This document shows, piece by piece, positions 46,030 through 58,000 of a DNA stretch of 64,000 bases (positions are counted from its first letter, which is position 1; each line of letters opens with the position of its first letter). The position numbers and the translations under genes are program-made. The notes beneath the pieces are model-generated. The model saw nothing but the letters and a program-made list of their open reading frames with translations. It searched no databases and had not been told where the DNA came from. This DNA comes from Rhyzopertha dominica (lineage: Eukaryota; Arthropoda; Insecta; Coleoptera; Bostrichidae): assembly GCA_025024175.1 (NCBI GenBank), contig QCXZ01000075.1, positions 4,774,001 to 4,838,000 of the forward strand, given 5' to 3'.

Positions 46030-48400
46030 TATATTTCACTTTACTGTAGAAGAGTATGAAACCGATGCACATACTAATTGACGCACGCCAAAGGCTACTT
46101 AATAATTAAGCTGTAAAACGCAATATTAGAGAAACATTTTCCAAATACGCTAAAAGAAATTCCCATGTCCAGTACCTACGTCTTTAATATCGAAACTGTA
46201 AATGCGATCTTCAAAGTCAGGTCAGGTCAGGTTTTTTACAATCCTTGTGGACGTGACGTGGATAAAATGCTGCACATCTGAATTACCTATAAGTACAGTT
46301 TTGATGCCTTATGAAATTGCCATAGATAGCAACGATCTGAGTTATATCTGATAATATAATGTGAAGCAACTCAAATATTCACAATCTTTTTTTAATACAA
46401 AAATCTGCTCCTGCTTAATGCACTATAAGACACCATACGCATTTTAGAAAACTCTGGACTGTAATGAGAAGATATGAAGACAAATGTGGGTGAAAACAAA
46501 GTTGTAATGAAGTTTTTAAGTGCGACACAAATATAAAACTCATTATCTCAGAACCTTAGAAAGTGTATCTAAACAATTTTGTCCAAGACCTCATTTAGCA
46601 ACTTCCCTACTATGAAGAATATCTGTAAATCTAAGGAAACATTTGTATATTAACATTGTGGAAAATCAATAAACTGTCAATTTTAAACGACTGAAGCGCA
46701 AAGTTTGGGTGAAACCTCTAACTAGTAACTTAATATTCACAATAATCTAAGTACCTGCAAGTATTAACGCGCCTTTTTGTTGAAACCAATACAAATACTT
46801 CCAAAACCAATAATACTTGTTACTTACTTTATTTCCCTTGCTATAATGTATGATGGAAAGATTCATTTGTTATGCAGCGAACTAATTATTAAATCTTTGC
46901 TTATTATGCTGTTCTACAAGTTGGTATATCCGTAGCCCTTAAGAATGCAAATTATTCGATCGTTGCAATTTCCTGAAAGCTCTTCATAGCAATGTAAGAT
47001 TTGTGGCTGGTTTTATGGCACATAAAATACTGAGTTGCATACCAACGCAGATGCCTCATCCACTAGCCTGGAATTTGTATTCCAAGCTGAGTAATACTAA
47101 GGGCGAGAATGCAAATATTGAAGAATAGTTCGGTGAATTCTAAAAACCCAACGACTTGAATAAGGTGCAGTACTTAAGCGATATGTTATTATCTCAATTA
47201 CTTATTTACTGAGAGATCGACACTGACTTGAAAGAGATTCCAAAAAGCACATCAAGCGTAAGCAAAAAGGGCACGTCTCGATTCACAAACACAGAAAGCT
47301 GTGTAACAGACAGAGTCGAGTGAGCGAGAAATTGCCTGTCTAACCAAGCGAATACTCCACTGCATTTATATGCAAAGTTCAATTTCAGTTTCCTAGGAGA
47401 AAAGCGTTTTCAACTTATAAATAAGAGCGCAACCTTTGTTCCTATGTTACTGTGAAATGTAATGGATATGTAATTTGGCCGTGTACGACATCTTAAAAGC
47501 GGTAGAGTAAATTGTATATGTCTTGCTCTTTAACATGTTTCAGCATTTAAATTTTGGACAATAATGCAGGAGATTTGGCGTACGCTGTACCTAAAAACTC
47601 TACTCTTCAGTTTTGCTCGCGAAGTTCACTCCTTAGTTTCAACGCACCATTTCTAAAATTGTACTTCCTTATTTTCATTTCCCTAAAACGTCTATACAAA
47701 GTGAAGTTTCGCATCTCGAATTACGGCATGTATACTACGCTACCCTTCCGCGTTTTGCAGAAATCTGTATATGACTTTGCTTTTCTTTCTATTGTGTTGG
47801 GTACGGTGTTCCCCCGATTTAGAGTGGCACGAATATAGCTGATTTTTAGCATGACACCTTGAGAATGGTTGTACAGGATCGAGCACGAAAGCAAGGAAAT
47901 ACTAAGACACTATTAATAGTATAGTTCCTTATCTTTCCAAGGAAAAGCCACAGTTGAAAGTGGCGTTGAAAAAAGTTGCAGATGTTTGTGAACCTTTATG
48001 CTGACGAAATCGGACAACGCAACACACTTTTGTTACAGATTATAACTACAACAATAACATATTTCTTCTGTATGTTAGAAATAAATGTTTGGATCACAAG
48101 TAAAACAACTAGGCACACAGCCGACTGAGAAAACCTTATAGTTAGGTATAAATCAAGAATACTGTGCCAAGAAATAACGAAAATCCTCTCAGCAGGGAAA
48201 ATTTTGGTTCTCTAAGACATATACTGAGTCCTTTAAATACCTATTATTACCGACGTATCCACTTTGTTCAATAAACAGCTGTGATTATAAAAGCCTATTA
48301 AAATCGGTCAATAGATAAATGAACATAATTACTAGTCAAAAATGTAACATACAAGCATAACAGACATTATATCTAAAAGTTTTGTTTGTCTAATAAAATA
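46030..48400. other. No recognised feature
   Basis: About 2.4 kb. A small AGGTC repeat occurs at 46216-46232. The 94-codon frame at 47554-47838 has no recognisable domain. Confidence 0.35.
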
Positions 48401-48402
48401 TA

Positions 48403-49649
48403 CAGGATGCTACTCGAGCTTCGGTATGGAAATATTGAATAACTTTGTTATCCATTGTCGGTATGACTTGAGAAAAGATAATTTGTAAACGTCATTTCAG
48501 TACAATTTTAACCATGAATAACTTTACATCTAAAGAATGCGCGGAAATTGTGACCATGTATTTGGAAAATGGTCGTTCAATCGTGCTTGCTCAACGTGCA
48601 TACCGTCGAAAATACCGCGGTCGTAAAGTGCCCTCTGATAACACCATACGCAATGTGACTAAAAATTTCGAAGAATCGGGGTCTGTGGCAAATCAATAAC
48701 GCGTTTCAGTCCGTAAAAGACGCTCCAATGAAATTGTTGAAACTGTCAAACAGAGTGTTTTGATCAGCCCAAATCTGTCTTATCGTCACCGTGCCCAGCA
48801 GCTAAACATCAAAGGAACCACTCTTAGGAGGATTTTAAAGGAAGATCTTCACATGTTTCCTTACAAAGTGCAAATAACTCAACGATTATTGCCTACAGAC
48901 GAGCCCCGTTGCTTGGTATACGGAAAAAGCGTGGTTCGAATGGCCCAGGTTGATTCCGAGTTTTGGAATCAAATTTTGTTCACGGACGAGGCCCATTTCC
49001 ATCTCCTGGCGGAGCAAACAAACAAAAGTGTCGATTCTGGGGCACATGACCAGAAAGTCACTGTTTGGGCCGGCGTTAGCGCCAAAACCATCATCGGGAT
49101 CATTTTTCTTTCGTGAAGGCGAAACCGTCGATGGCGACCGTAATCGGTGGATTTTGGCGCACTATATGATTCCAAAAATGCGCGAAAAAATCTATTGAAC
49201 TTCTGGCGCCCCATTCCACACGGCGATCAAAACGATGAACTTTTTGAAGCGAAAGTTCCCCGGCCGTTTGATGTCGAAAGGTGGCGATGTTGAGTGCCCT
49301 CCAAGATCGCCGGATTTGACGCCGCCGGACTTTTTTGTGGGGTTATCTAAAAAGTAAAGTATACGCCAAGAAGCCCACGACATTGGAAGCGCTCAAGATC
49401 AACATTCGAGCTGAAATAGAGGCAATATCGCCCGAAATGCTGGCCAAAGTATTAGAAAATTCGAAAAAAAGAGCACAATGTTGTGTGGCTCGTAAAGGTG
49501 GTCATTTGTTGGATGTTGTGTTCTAAATACAGTTGAAACAAATTGTAAAGGACTAAATCAAATAAAAAAACCACTAACAAACATTCACTTTCACNACTNG
49601 CCGAAGTTATTCATTATTTCCATACCGATGCTCGAGATGGCGCACCCGT
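48403..49649 (+). mobile_element. Decayed DD41D-type mariner transposon with TIRs
   Basis: Left end CAGGATGCTACTCGAGCTTC at 48403 after TA; right end, read inward, CGGGTGCGCCATCTCGAGCA from about 49648, near TA. Inverted repeats of about 45 bp share CTCGAGC, TCGGTATGGAAATA and TGAATAACTT. The right tip differs by a few bases, so the exact last base is uncertain. Confidence 0.78.
48514..49526 (+). pseudogene. DD41D-type mariner transposase, broken
   Basis: Starts MNNFTSKECAEIVTMYLENG at 48514; a TAA after ESGSVANQ at 48697 breaks the frame. It resumes with NLSYRHRAQQLNIKGTTLRR (second DNA-binding helix), FWNQILFTDEAHFHL (first catalytic Asp), VTVWAGVSAKTIIG, then a frame change. The second motif reads TSGAPFHTA, where Asp is expected before GAP. 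The third is PPRSPDLTPPDFF, with 41 residues between the two sites. C-terminus KKRAQCCVARKGGHLLDVVF. Inactive. Confidence 0.82.
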
Positions 49650-49863
49650 TAAGTGAGCAGTATGTCATGGTTGGCATACTGTTGGTCTCCTTAAAAAATG
49701 TGTTATGATCAGGTAAAAAATTGCAATATATGCAGCCCATTTGCGACAAGTTGCTCAATCTGCATGCTCAATGGAACATCATTTTAGTGTTTTTTTCCGA
49801 CGTTACGTTTGCTATTGGTCTGTTTATCCGTTTTTTTCTTGCATTTACTGATCATCCTTTGTA
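49650..49863. other. No recognised feature
   Basis: Short stretch between two repeat elements; nothing seen. Confidence 0.3.
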
Positions 49864-49865
49864 TA

Positions 49866-50006
49866 ATCACTATGTAATCGTATTAATCCCAAAATCATAC
49901 GTGTAGGATTCACGAACCTTTAATGATTACATTAATTTTTGTGTAATCTACTGGAATATTATGTAATCTCTAATCAGTTAGACAGACTTTCTCTTAATGG
50001 TTACCT
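49866..50006 (+). repeat. Left arm of the inverted pair
   Basis: Imperfect inverted copy of 52988-53135; rich in TGTAATC/GATTACA motifs. Confidence 0.65.
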
Positions 50007-50009
50007 CCT

Positions 50010-50785
50010 GAAGACAAAGAAGTGTTTGAACTATACTTTATTTATATTTGGAACATCAGTTATTTCCCTCCAAAAGATGATTACTTCTTGTGTCAAGTTT
50101 TAGGTATAATTTCGCATTCGAGTTAATTTTACAAATTAACAATTTTGCGACTCTCCTCAGTCAGCCAACAAAATCAGCGCGTAATTCGTTTAACCTGATC
50201 ATTCCATATTTCACGCTCACCGGGTATGTAATGGACAATAAATACTTTACAGCAGCAGCCGCAAGTTTAAAGCGTCCTGAAATATGAAAGCCGCCGACGT
50301 TAAGAATCCCCATTAGTATTCTCATAGCGCGGCGTTTCCCAAAGCCATCTGCGGGAGTCCTAAAGCGATAAGTGCTAAACATGAGTTGACCTGACCTATA
50401 TTGATTTTGGTGTCCGAAGCAGCCTTGAGTTTGGGCGTCTGTTGCTCATGGTCATGGCGTGCAATGCTATTAAATTATATCTGTGCCTCAGAGGTTCACT
50501 GTATTAAGTTATACTGTGCAATCTGTCCAAGAGAGCTCATAATATTTAATTGTGGGATAGTAAGGCATTACAAAGGTTTGATAAGGAATCCTATTGCTTT
50601 GAATCTTACTCCTCGTGACTCTGGATTTTAAAATGTACTTATGAAATTTATTTAATATTAAATTGGACTTAATACTGTTTTCCTGAAACTTTTTCACTGT
50701 ATTTTGTGACTTCACCATCAAATTACAATAAAACCCCCTATAGCAGCTACAAAAAGCAATAAAATGAATTACTTGATAAAAGATA
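50010..50785. other. No recognised gene
   Basis: Short frames on both strands. 50510-50785 probably includes the 3' untranslated part of the Penelope-like element, which reads on the minus strand. Confidence 0.3.
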
Positions 50786-50814
50786 ACTACAAAATAGCCT
50801 TCCAAATGTCACCT

Positions 50815-52065
50815 AACTCATAATTTCCACAATCCCTACTAAAATTATTAGTATTTCTACAAATTTCTATAGCTTCTTTTATTAGACGTTTGTGATAATA
50901 TTTTTCTCTATGTAAAATTTTTGTTTTATCAAAGTCAATCATGTGTTTAGTCAAATATGAGTGTTCAGCTACGGAAGATTTATCTATCTGTTGCAGCCTA
51001 GTAGCACGTATGTGTTCTTTCAAACGCGTACTTACTTTTGTTTTGGTTTGACCTATGCAACACTTGCCGCAAGAACAAGTAATTTTGTAAACACTTTAAC
51101 TCTCTAAATGTACTTTGTCTTTAGCAGAATTTAAAATTTTATCTAAATTATTATATGTGCTATTAACAACTAAAATATCGTGTCTTCTAAGCAATCTCTT
51201 TAATTTTTCCGAAAGGCCTTGTACATAAGGCAAACCTAACTTCAATTTACTTTGTCCTGGCCGAGAATTTACTTGATTTGGATGAGCACTTATATTAAAA
51301 ACTGACTAAATATTCTTATTGGTATAACCATTTCTCACTAGCGCTAATTTAAGATGATATATTTCTTTTTATAAAGAAATTTCGTCTGATATCCTTTATG
51401 CTCTAACAAATAACGTCTTTATGAGACTATTCTTTTGAGAGGGAGGGTGGTGAGATGTGGCATGTAAATATCTGTCTGTGTGTGTTGGTTTTCTGTAAAC
51501 CTTGTGTCCTAACTGGCAGTGTTTGTTCTGTAAATTTGGACATCCAAGGAAGGTAAACTATCATTGCTTTCCAATTCCATAGTAAATTTTATGTCAGGGT
51601 TTTGACTGTTCAAATGATTTAGAAACCTACCCAACTCTTCTATACAGTGGGGCCAAATAACAAAAGTGTCGTCTACGTACCCATACCAACATCGCTACCT
51701 GTTCAAAATTTTCCATAAAGAAGTTGGCTACTACAGAACTTAAAGGTGAACCCACTGCACAACCTGATTTTTGTTCATTAAAATTATCGTTCCATAAGAA
51801 GTAAGTAGATTTTAAACAATGTTCGGATAATCTGGCTATCATGTCACCTAGGGGTTCGCTATTAAGCTTGGATTTGATTATGTCTATCGTTTCAGGGATG
51901 GGTACTTTCGTAAAGAAAGAAACCACGTCAAACTAACTAAAATATCACCTTCTGAAATACTTAAACCTTTTATAATATCAATAAAGTCTGAAGAATATTT
52001 GATAATACATAAGGTTTTAAATAGTTAGCACAGAATCTTGTTAATTTGTAAAAAGAATATATTAA
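50815..52065 (-). pseudogene. Penelope-like element: reverse transcriptase and GIY-YIG endonuclease
   Basis: On the minus strand from about 52057: LTRFCANYLKPYVL; FFTKVPIPETIDIIKSKL; HCLKSTYFLWNDNFNEQKSG and CAVGSPLSSVVANFFMENFE (RT core); then in another frame YGYVDDTFVIWP with the catalytic YVDD near 51675; FTMELESNDSLPSLDV; KLGLPYVQGLSEKLKRLLRR; then a TAA near 51097 and VYKITCSCGKCCIGQTKTK with VSTRLKEHIRA, the GIY-YIG start (GIY as VYK, YIG as CIG), and SSVAEHSYLTKHMIDFD. This order and these motifs define a Penelope-like retroelement with endonuclease. At least two frame changes and a stop make it inactive, but the decay is moderate. A hammerhead lies just upstream. Confidence 0.88.
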
Positions 52066-52082
52066 AATGCATGTCTATACTG

Positions 52083-52170
52083 TGCTGTCTACGCCTCAAC
52101 CAACTGCAGATAGATCTATTTCGCTGTCATTACAGCTCATCAGTGCAGTTTAGGTCTAGTGTAGACAGCA
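52083..52170 (-). ncRNA. Type I hammerhead ribozyme
   Basis: The minus strand folds as: stem I outer TGCTGTCTAC with GTAGACAGCA (10 bp), an internal loop, stem I inner AACTGCA with TGCAGTT (7 bp); core CTGATGA at 52143-52137; stem II GCTGT-AATG-ACAGC; core GAA; stem III palindrome ATAGATCTAT; then C as the nucleotide before the cleavage point, predicted between 52109 and 52108. All conserved core bases are present. The stem I internal loop and the stem II loop are placed as in natural hammerheads with loop-loop contacts. Position upstream of a Penelope-like RT on the same strand fits the known hammerheads in Penelope-like terminal repeats. Self-cleavage itself is inferred. Confidence 0.88.
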
Positions 52171-52174
52171 CGGC

Positions 52175-52985
52175 ATAGAACTGGTTTTGCTTATATACCA
52201 AAGCAATGGTATGATGAAAGTGAGAATTTAGGATGGCAATGCCATGTGTCAGCATTACACTGACATGATGGCAAAGCCACCTAGCTGCCTTAACGGGTAC
52301 TACTTCCTAAAGGAAGTGACCTGTAGCCTGAAGAATTGGCATGCAACTGCATACTTCAATATATTATCTTATATTATGGACGCTGAAAGCATTCACCCTC
52401 GTATATAAACTGTAATGTTTCTAGCACTAATAAACGTTATTATTATTATTAACTCACTGTTGAATCATATTCATTGTAATAACATTATCAACCATATTCA
52501 ACTTCGTCTCCCGAAAACTCACGTAGCTAACCAGACATAAATACCATTTTATACGCTTTACGGGTTCGCAGAAAATACATGCCTGCATGCGACAGCATCG
52601 ATTCTGTTCCACAAAAGTCGCTTGCATTTCCGTTCCTTATCAAACTCGACGTCGCCATTTACCTTTCAGCGATCCGCGAGGGACCCACTCCCGTAGATTA
52701 CCTAAGACAACATGCTATCCGACCTGTTTATCATCCGATCCGGATGAGGTGTTGTTCAAGGTCGGCTTTGTCGACACGTAGGCCACGGAGCTTTTTTGAT
52801 CCGCGGTACTAGACTGGCCGGACTGCCGGGAGGCATGACTACGGCGTCTGGGATAGCGTGCTCCCGAGGGATTTTGGTTACTATGCGAGATAAAGGTGGA
52901 ACGCTGGACTAAAGGACGAGCTAGTTCGCAGTTAGGGTGCAGTTGAAAATGCCTGCTTCAGACACGGGAATGCGCGTTAATTAGC
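52175..52985. other. Repeat-derived sequence and a GC-richer block (52,570-52,980)
   Basis: 52195-52300 includes a hairpin (GTGTCAG/CTGACA) related to the palindrome at 22619-22706. A short ATT run lies near 52438-52450. The GC-richer block has frames at 52579-52812 without a recognised domain. Confidence 0.4.
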
Positions 52986-52987
52986 GA

Positions 52988-53135
52988 GTAGCCACTAAGA
53001 AAAAATCTGCCCCACTGATTACAGATTACATGAGATTTCAGGAGCCTGCATGTAAAAATTAAAGATTTGTGAATCCTGCTACAGATTACACGGATTACAT
53101 AACTGATTTTGGGATCAATACGATTACATAGTGAT
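52988..53135 (-). repeat. Right arm of the inverted pair
   Basis: Inverted imperfect copy of 49866-50006, ending CATAGTGAT next to TA (53136-53137). Confidence 0.65.
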
Positions 53136-53399
53136 TACTAGAGAGCATAGAATATGCAACAAAATTGAAAAAAATATGATCATAAATATGCAGGAAATTT
53201 TCATGAAATATAAAACGAATTTATAAAAATATGAAACAATTTGCTGTAGAATATGCTTGAATGATATAAATAAAAAGACATAAATGATTATAAAAAACAT
53301 TATTTTGGAAAATGGAATATTCCTACATACTTATGAACATTTTACCACTTTCACAAAAACGACTAAAAATATAAGCTATGTACAAAATTAATTATTATT

Positions 53400-54060
53400 A
53401 TCGAAACAACATATTATTATATTCAAGTAAAAAATGTTGACGGTGATCCGAATACTGTATTTATAAATCGAAAAACTACGTTCTACATCAACAGATGTAA
53501 TAAGTGAATTTTTGTATTCACTAAGAATTTTTTATTAATTAATTCCCCAATAGGTCCTTAGCTTTTTTAAATAGAGTTTTAAACTCCTCAATCAAAATGA
53601 GAGACTCATATTTCGTTTTTCTGTAACTTTTGGTACAAATGAGTAATTACATTTTATGTATGTTAAATCCCTAGAGAGCTCATTTTAATAATAGTTGGGC
53701 TTTAGTTAATGATTAATTTGGGTCAGAAAATTTTAAAATTAAATGTTTAATTTCAGTAAAATTGTCGAAATAATAAGTTGCCGTCTCAATCCACGTATCC
53801 ATTGCGTGATTACAGGTTGGGGAGGTAAAGAAATGTGAGTAAGAATTTCTTTAAATGGTTGAATTCTCAAAAAAAAATTCATAAAATTTTTTGGATATTG
53901 GTTTTCTGTTTATATTGAACTGTTTTGTCAAATTAACCGGCTTTAAATTTAGGAAAATCAAACACGAGTTTACTATTTATATTGTAAATTTAATTTTTGA
54001 ATTGATTGAATCTAGTAGGTTCATGAATTTGTCTAACTGTGCCGTTTCAGATTTATAGTA
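53400..54060 (-). pseudogene. Decayed hAT-type transposase, C-terminal half
   Basis: On the minus strand from about 54050 one can follow, with frame changes: KFMNLLDSINSKIK; AMDTWIETATYYFDNFTEIK and HLILKFSD (the W..W...A.YY..NF..I region); DLTYIKCNYSFVPK; YESLILIEEFKTLFKKAKDL; then ILSEYKNSLITSVDVERSFS and IYKY (53440-53510). The last block is the hAT dimerisation signature, where SVDVERSFS is highly characteristic. The catalytic N-terminal portion was not found. This could equally be a domesticated-type hAT relative that has decayed. Confidence 0.7.
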
Positions 54061-54069
54061 CATCATCTA

Positions 54070-54755
54070 AAATTTTGCGCTAAAATTTTACATTTTTAAT
54101 AAGCGATTTAACACTAAACAGAATCCTTTGGTAACGCATCTTGTTGTACGTGGAATTGTTTATTTTTCTCTATCATTTGTTAACGAATCAAAACATTAGC
54201 AACAGCTAAACACTAAACTAATAGATATGTCATATCTAAATGTAATAGCATGCACTTTAGTCTAAATTATTTATGCATTTTCCGCTTGCCTAAGTTATTG
54301 CAGAACACAATTAGCATATATTGCTTGTTATTCACAATTAATTATTGTCGTTGGAGCTTATAAGTGCATCACAGCGTAGGCTAAATTAATACTCTTCTTA
54401 ACATAGCCTTATCGTGAATTTTTCGTTGCATGATTTACAGGTTATGTTACCTATTGGACAGCTACATGCCCAGAATCTACAAAGAAGTGTTGTAATGTGA
54501 TAAATTCACAAACAACCCTTGATTTCTAGAAAGCTGCGTTAAATCGATTTGGATAATCAGTCCACATGTACTAAAATAACATTAAGGGCTGTTACGTTTT
54601 TTATTCTTATTTATTCCTTTTTTCATATTTATAATCTACTTGAATTTAATGGGCTTTTTAAGTGATTGTTCTAAAGTGATTTATATTTGTAATTTTTATA
54701 TTACATTGATTAAAAAAGCATGGGCTTGGTATTTCTACGACACAAGAGTTTTATA
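54070..54755. other. No recognised feature
   Basis: AT-rich; may contain more of the hAT copy, but nothing can be traced. Confidence 0.3.
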
Positions 54756-54758
54756 AAA

Positions 54759-55063
54759 TATGCTGTATATCGAGAATTACAATGCGGACAACACCGTGCC
54801 ATCTAGTGGCACTTTAACGGTATCATCCACCCGTCTCTACGAGAACCTGCAATCTGAACCGCAGCCCACAGTGTTATGAGCATTTAAAAACCGACACACA
54901 TCTTCAGTGACGGTATCTGCAAAGCGTGCAGTTCTCAATCATAATAACAAAATTGGGACTATAGCTGTCCTGAGGCGACTTTATTAGCCGAAACAGCTGT
55001 CCACAGGTTGTTCAGACGCAGGCGATATGGCGTAAACCTTATTTTGTTATTATGCTGTATATC
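54759..55063. mobile_element. SINE-like insertion flanked by a 13-bp direct repeat
   Basis: TATGCTGTATATC at 54759-54771 is repeated exactly at 55051-55063, a probable target-site duplication around a 279-bp insert. The insert is GC-richer than its flanks and noncoding. Near its 3' end is CTGAGGC...GCCGAAACAGCTGTC (54970-55002): a GGC/GCC hairpin, GAAAC and a palindromic ACAGCTGT, resembling a hammerhead core that has lost part of CTGANGA. No clear tRNA-type promoter boxes seen. The insert ends ACCTTATTTTGTTAT. Confidence 0.65.
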
Positions 55064-55064
55064 T

Positions 55065-58000
55065 CCAAGTATTATCTTGTAAGCCGTGTTATAAATTTTC
55101 CTATGACATTTTGCTGTAAAGTTCATACCTGTAAAGTGCTACATCGTGAGGTATATACATCGAAAAAACGCATGTCTAGAGTATGTAGGAAACTTTACAT
55201 GATATAAGCGCATAATCTGGCACCTTGTACATTATCTATACCTCACCAAAGACGGTTTTTGTTCATAATACAAAAAGAAGCCAAAGCTCGTTATGAAGTC
55301 TGCAACCAAGAGGTCAAAGCCACCTAAATGAAATATAAAGCGCCTTTCCCTTTTTTCTTTGACTTTAGCCGTGGTAATTGCATTCTAGCCCGAAAGCCTT
55401 TTTAGCACCATTTTCAGCACGGTTCATTAACAACAGGATCAGCTAACGCTAATTAGTTTCATTATGGCGAATTTGAGAATGGCGCAACTTGCAGTCAATA
55501 CTTACTCGACGAAAAGTGTATCATAAGCATGCAGTTGGTAAATAGAAGGTATAAAATAATGCGACCTTCTTTACATAGAAATGCTGTTTTATGACTAGTA
55601 TGGAACGGTATTGAATATGCTTTAAGTTGAATCATAGTCACTCAAAAGCGTGAGCTGTACTACAAGTTGGTTATCTGTATTAGATGAAGTATGAACTTTA
55701 AAGGTTTTCAAAGAATCTGTACAAATCCAAGGGAGTTTTACAATTACAATAACGGGTGCACTTCGTATAATAAGGGCTTTATTTTCATACAAAGAACACA
55801 CGGAGTATGTGTAAATGGACTGCTTACAAAGATTGAATACTCGAGAATCTGTTCTGCAACTGTTTAATTCAGTAACTCGACTACGACAATCCAAGCAAAT
55901 TTAACATATGTGCAGTAAGTAAACACATTTATAACGTAGCTGTGATGGTGTTTAGTAGAGATAAGGTGGAATACCACAAACAGCAAGCTTTTGAGTTATT
56001 GCAGGGGATATCTTTGAACAGTGTATACCGTAACTCCTTAAGTTTAATGCTCATGTAATGACAAACAGAGAAATAAGCACACCCAATGACAAAATTTATG
56101 TCCTATAAACTGATTATTAAACAATATTCGTGTAACTCAAGCCGTAATTTTATAATGTTTGGCAAAAAGTGAGCTATAGTATCATTCCCCCATATCAAGT
56201 CATTTAGTCATTAACAGTCCTAACTATCGGCACTTTTTTTGCAAAGCCCATTTTCCTTTCGTGCATTTTTTGACCAGGTACGTAAAAATGTACTAAAATC
56301 AGGATTCCGCCGTACTATAGTACAGTTACACTATCAGCTATGGACGTTCCCAGCATTCCAGTTTATACCAAACCGTGAAACATTATCTTTGTTTTTCTAT
56401 TTGATTTTGAATGAAATGCACGGAATGCTTACCTTTGCCCGTTGCATAACTCCGATATTATGACCATAAACAATAAACTTTATGCAGCTGGAATGGTATG
56501 CATGCTACATTAAACTGTGAAAGGCCTGAATACGCCGCAAATTTAATATCCTCAAAGCATAGCTATTGTAACCGAAATTAGGTTGATGGCATGGTGTAAT
56601 GAGCGTTTATATGAGACTAGGTAGATGCGGTTAACATTAGTCCTTGAGTGGAAGACCAAGACGTAAGAGTATGCTAAAGAAAATATGTAACATTTAAAAA
56701 AAATATTAAGATGCCTATGAGCATATGTCGAAAGCTTCAGTCAGAACATAACATTCCAAAGAACTATATTAGCGATGTATATTATAGGAAACGAGAAAAA
56801 GAGTTTTGAAAAACTGGTAGTTATGAACTTCTGTTTGAGTGGTATATGCTCATCCTTGTACATCATTTATCCCATATCAGAAATTGTAGTAGACGTAAAG
56901 TATAGAATATTGATGACACTAATATTATTGTTTAAATAGCTTTAGCTGAAGCAGGTAGAAGTGTTCAAAGCCCGCGATATGTGTAACAGAACTGGAAAAT
57001 AAAATATGGAAATCGCGGTTATGTTTCATTGATAAGTCATAACTCGTTCTCATAGCAATAATATCGCATTTAATAATCAGTTTAAATTGCCACTTAGGCG
57101 GGTTAAAATCTTGTTAAGTAGGTAGTATGAAATAACTCATCGGGAAAGCCAGTTAGCTTTCATCAAATTTCGAATAAAGCCCCACTAAGCTCTCGTCAAA
57201 ACGAGACCAATTGAAACAGAGCGACATCTTGGCTTTCCTATATCATTTTACATCACGGGTAGTAAAAGATAATTTATCTGCATTTTTATGACCCTGGTGT
57301 TTCATAAATTGTGGACGATAATTGACTGGAAGCGTCATGATGAAGATATAGCACACTTATTACACACTTCCAGCAAATTGGAGCGCTCCATGCATACATT
57401 GCTTTATATCCGTTTTCATTACGTTACATGCACATGGCACTTTATATTTAATCTAGTAAGGAAATATTGCATTTCGGTTAATCTTTTTTTATTAGCTGTA
57501 CCACTTATTAACCACCGTTTAAAAACTAAATGTACATGTAATGAAATAGCTTTTAGAAACTATTATGTGATCAATGATTGAAGTGTGGATCACACGTTCC
57601 TAACGAAAATCATTTTTTGTATTACTTTCTTAATCCCGTATCCTTAGATTTAATATTTTTCATAAAATGTTTACCATAAGTACATTTATTTGTTGAGTTT
57701 ATACTAAATGCCTGGCAAAGCATTGAATCTTTATAAGTATAATGACGAAGGTTTGGGCATTCGATATTCATCGATAAGTCGATTCAATATTATATGAAAT
57801 GCTTAGAGACTTATACCTTTTCTACTACTTTGCAAANCTAGTCCATCTTATCCCGGTGGATCAACCCTTATATTGTTATCTTTGCAAATCAAAGCTGTCT
57901 TAATATGTTTCCAAATAATGAATCACTTCCTCAAACCTAAATTCTAATGTTTTCAAAATAAATGAGTTTCATCTAAAAAATATTGTTTTTTCAAAGGTGG

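Larger units (their letters stand above)
49866..53135. mobile_element. TA-flanked inverted-repeat pair enclosing 3.3 kb (candidate transposon with nested insertion)
   Basis: 49866 onward (ATCACTATGTAATCGTATTA) recurs inverted ending at 53135, both next to TA. The similarity continues over about 140 bp with mismatches (for example GGATTCAC, TTAATGGTTAC versus TTAGTGGCTAC), to about 50006 and 52988. TGTAATC occurs several times in each arm. Between them lies a Penelope-like element on the minus strand and a GC-richer block; no transposase of its own was found. Two independent inverted copies of one dispersed repeat is the alternative. Confidence 0.5.

Noticed and set aside
56650..56820. Faint IS630-type helix-turn-helix similarity
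   Set aside because: Too short and broken; no catalytic motif or terminal repeat nearby.
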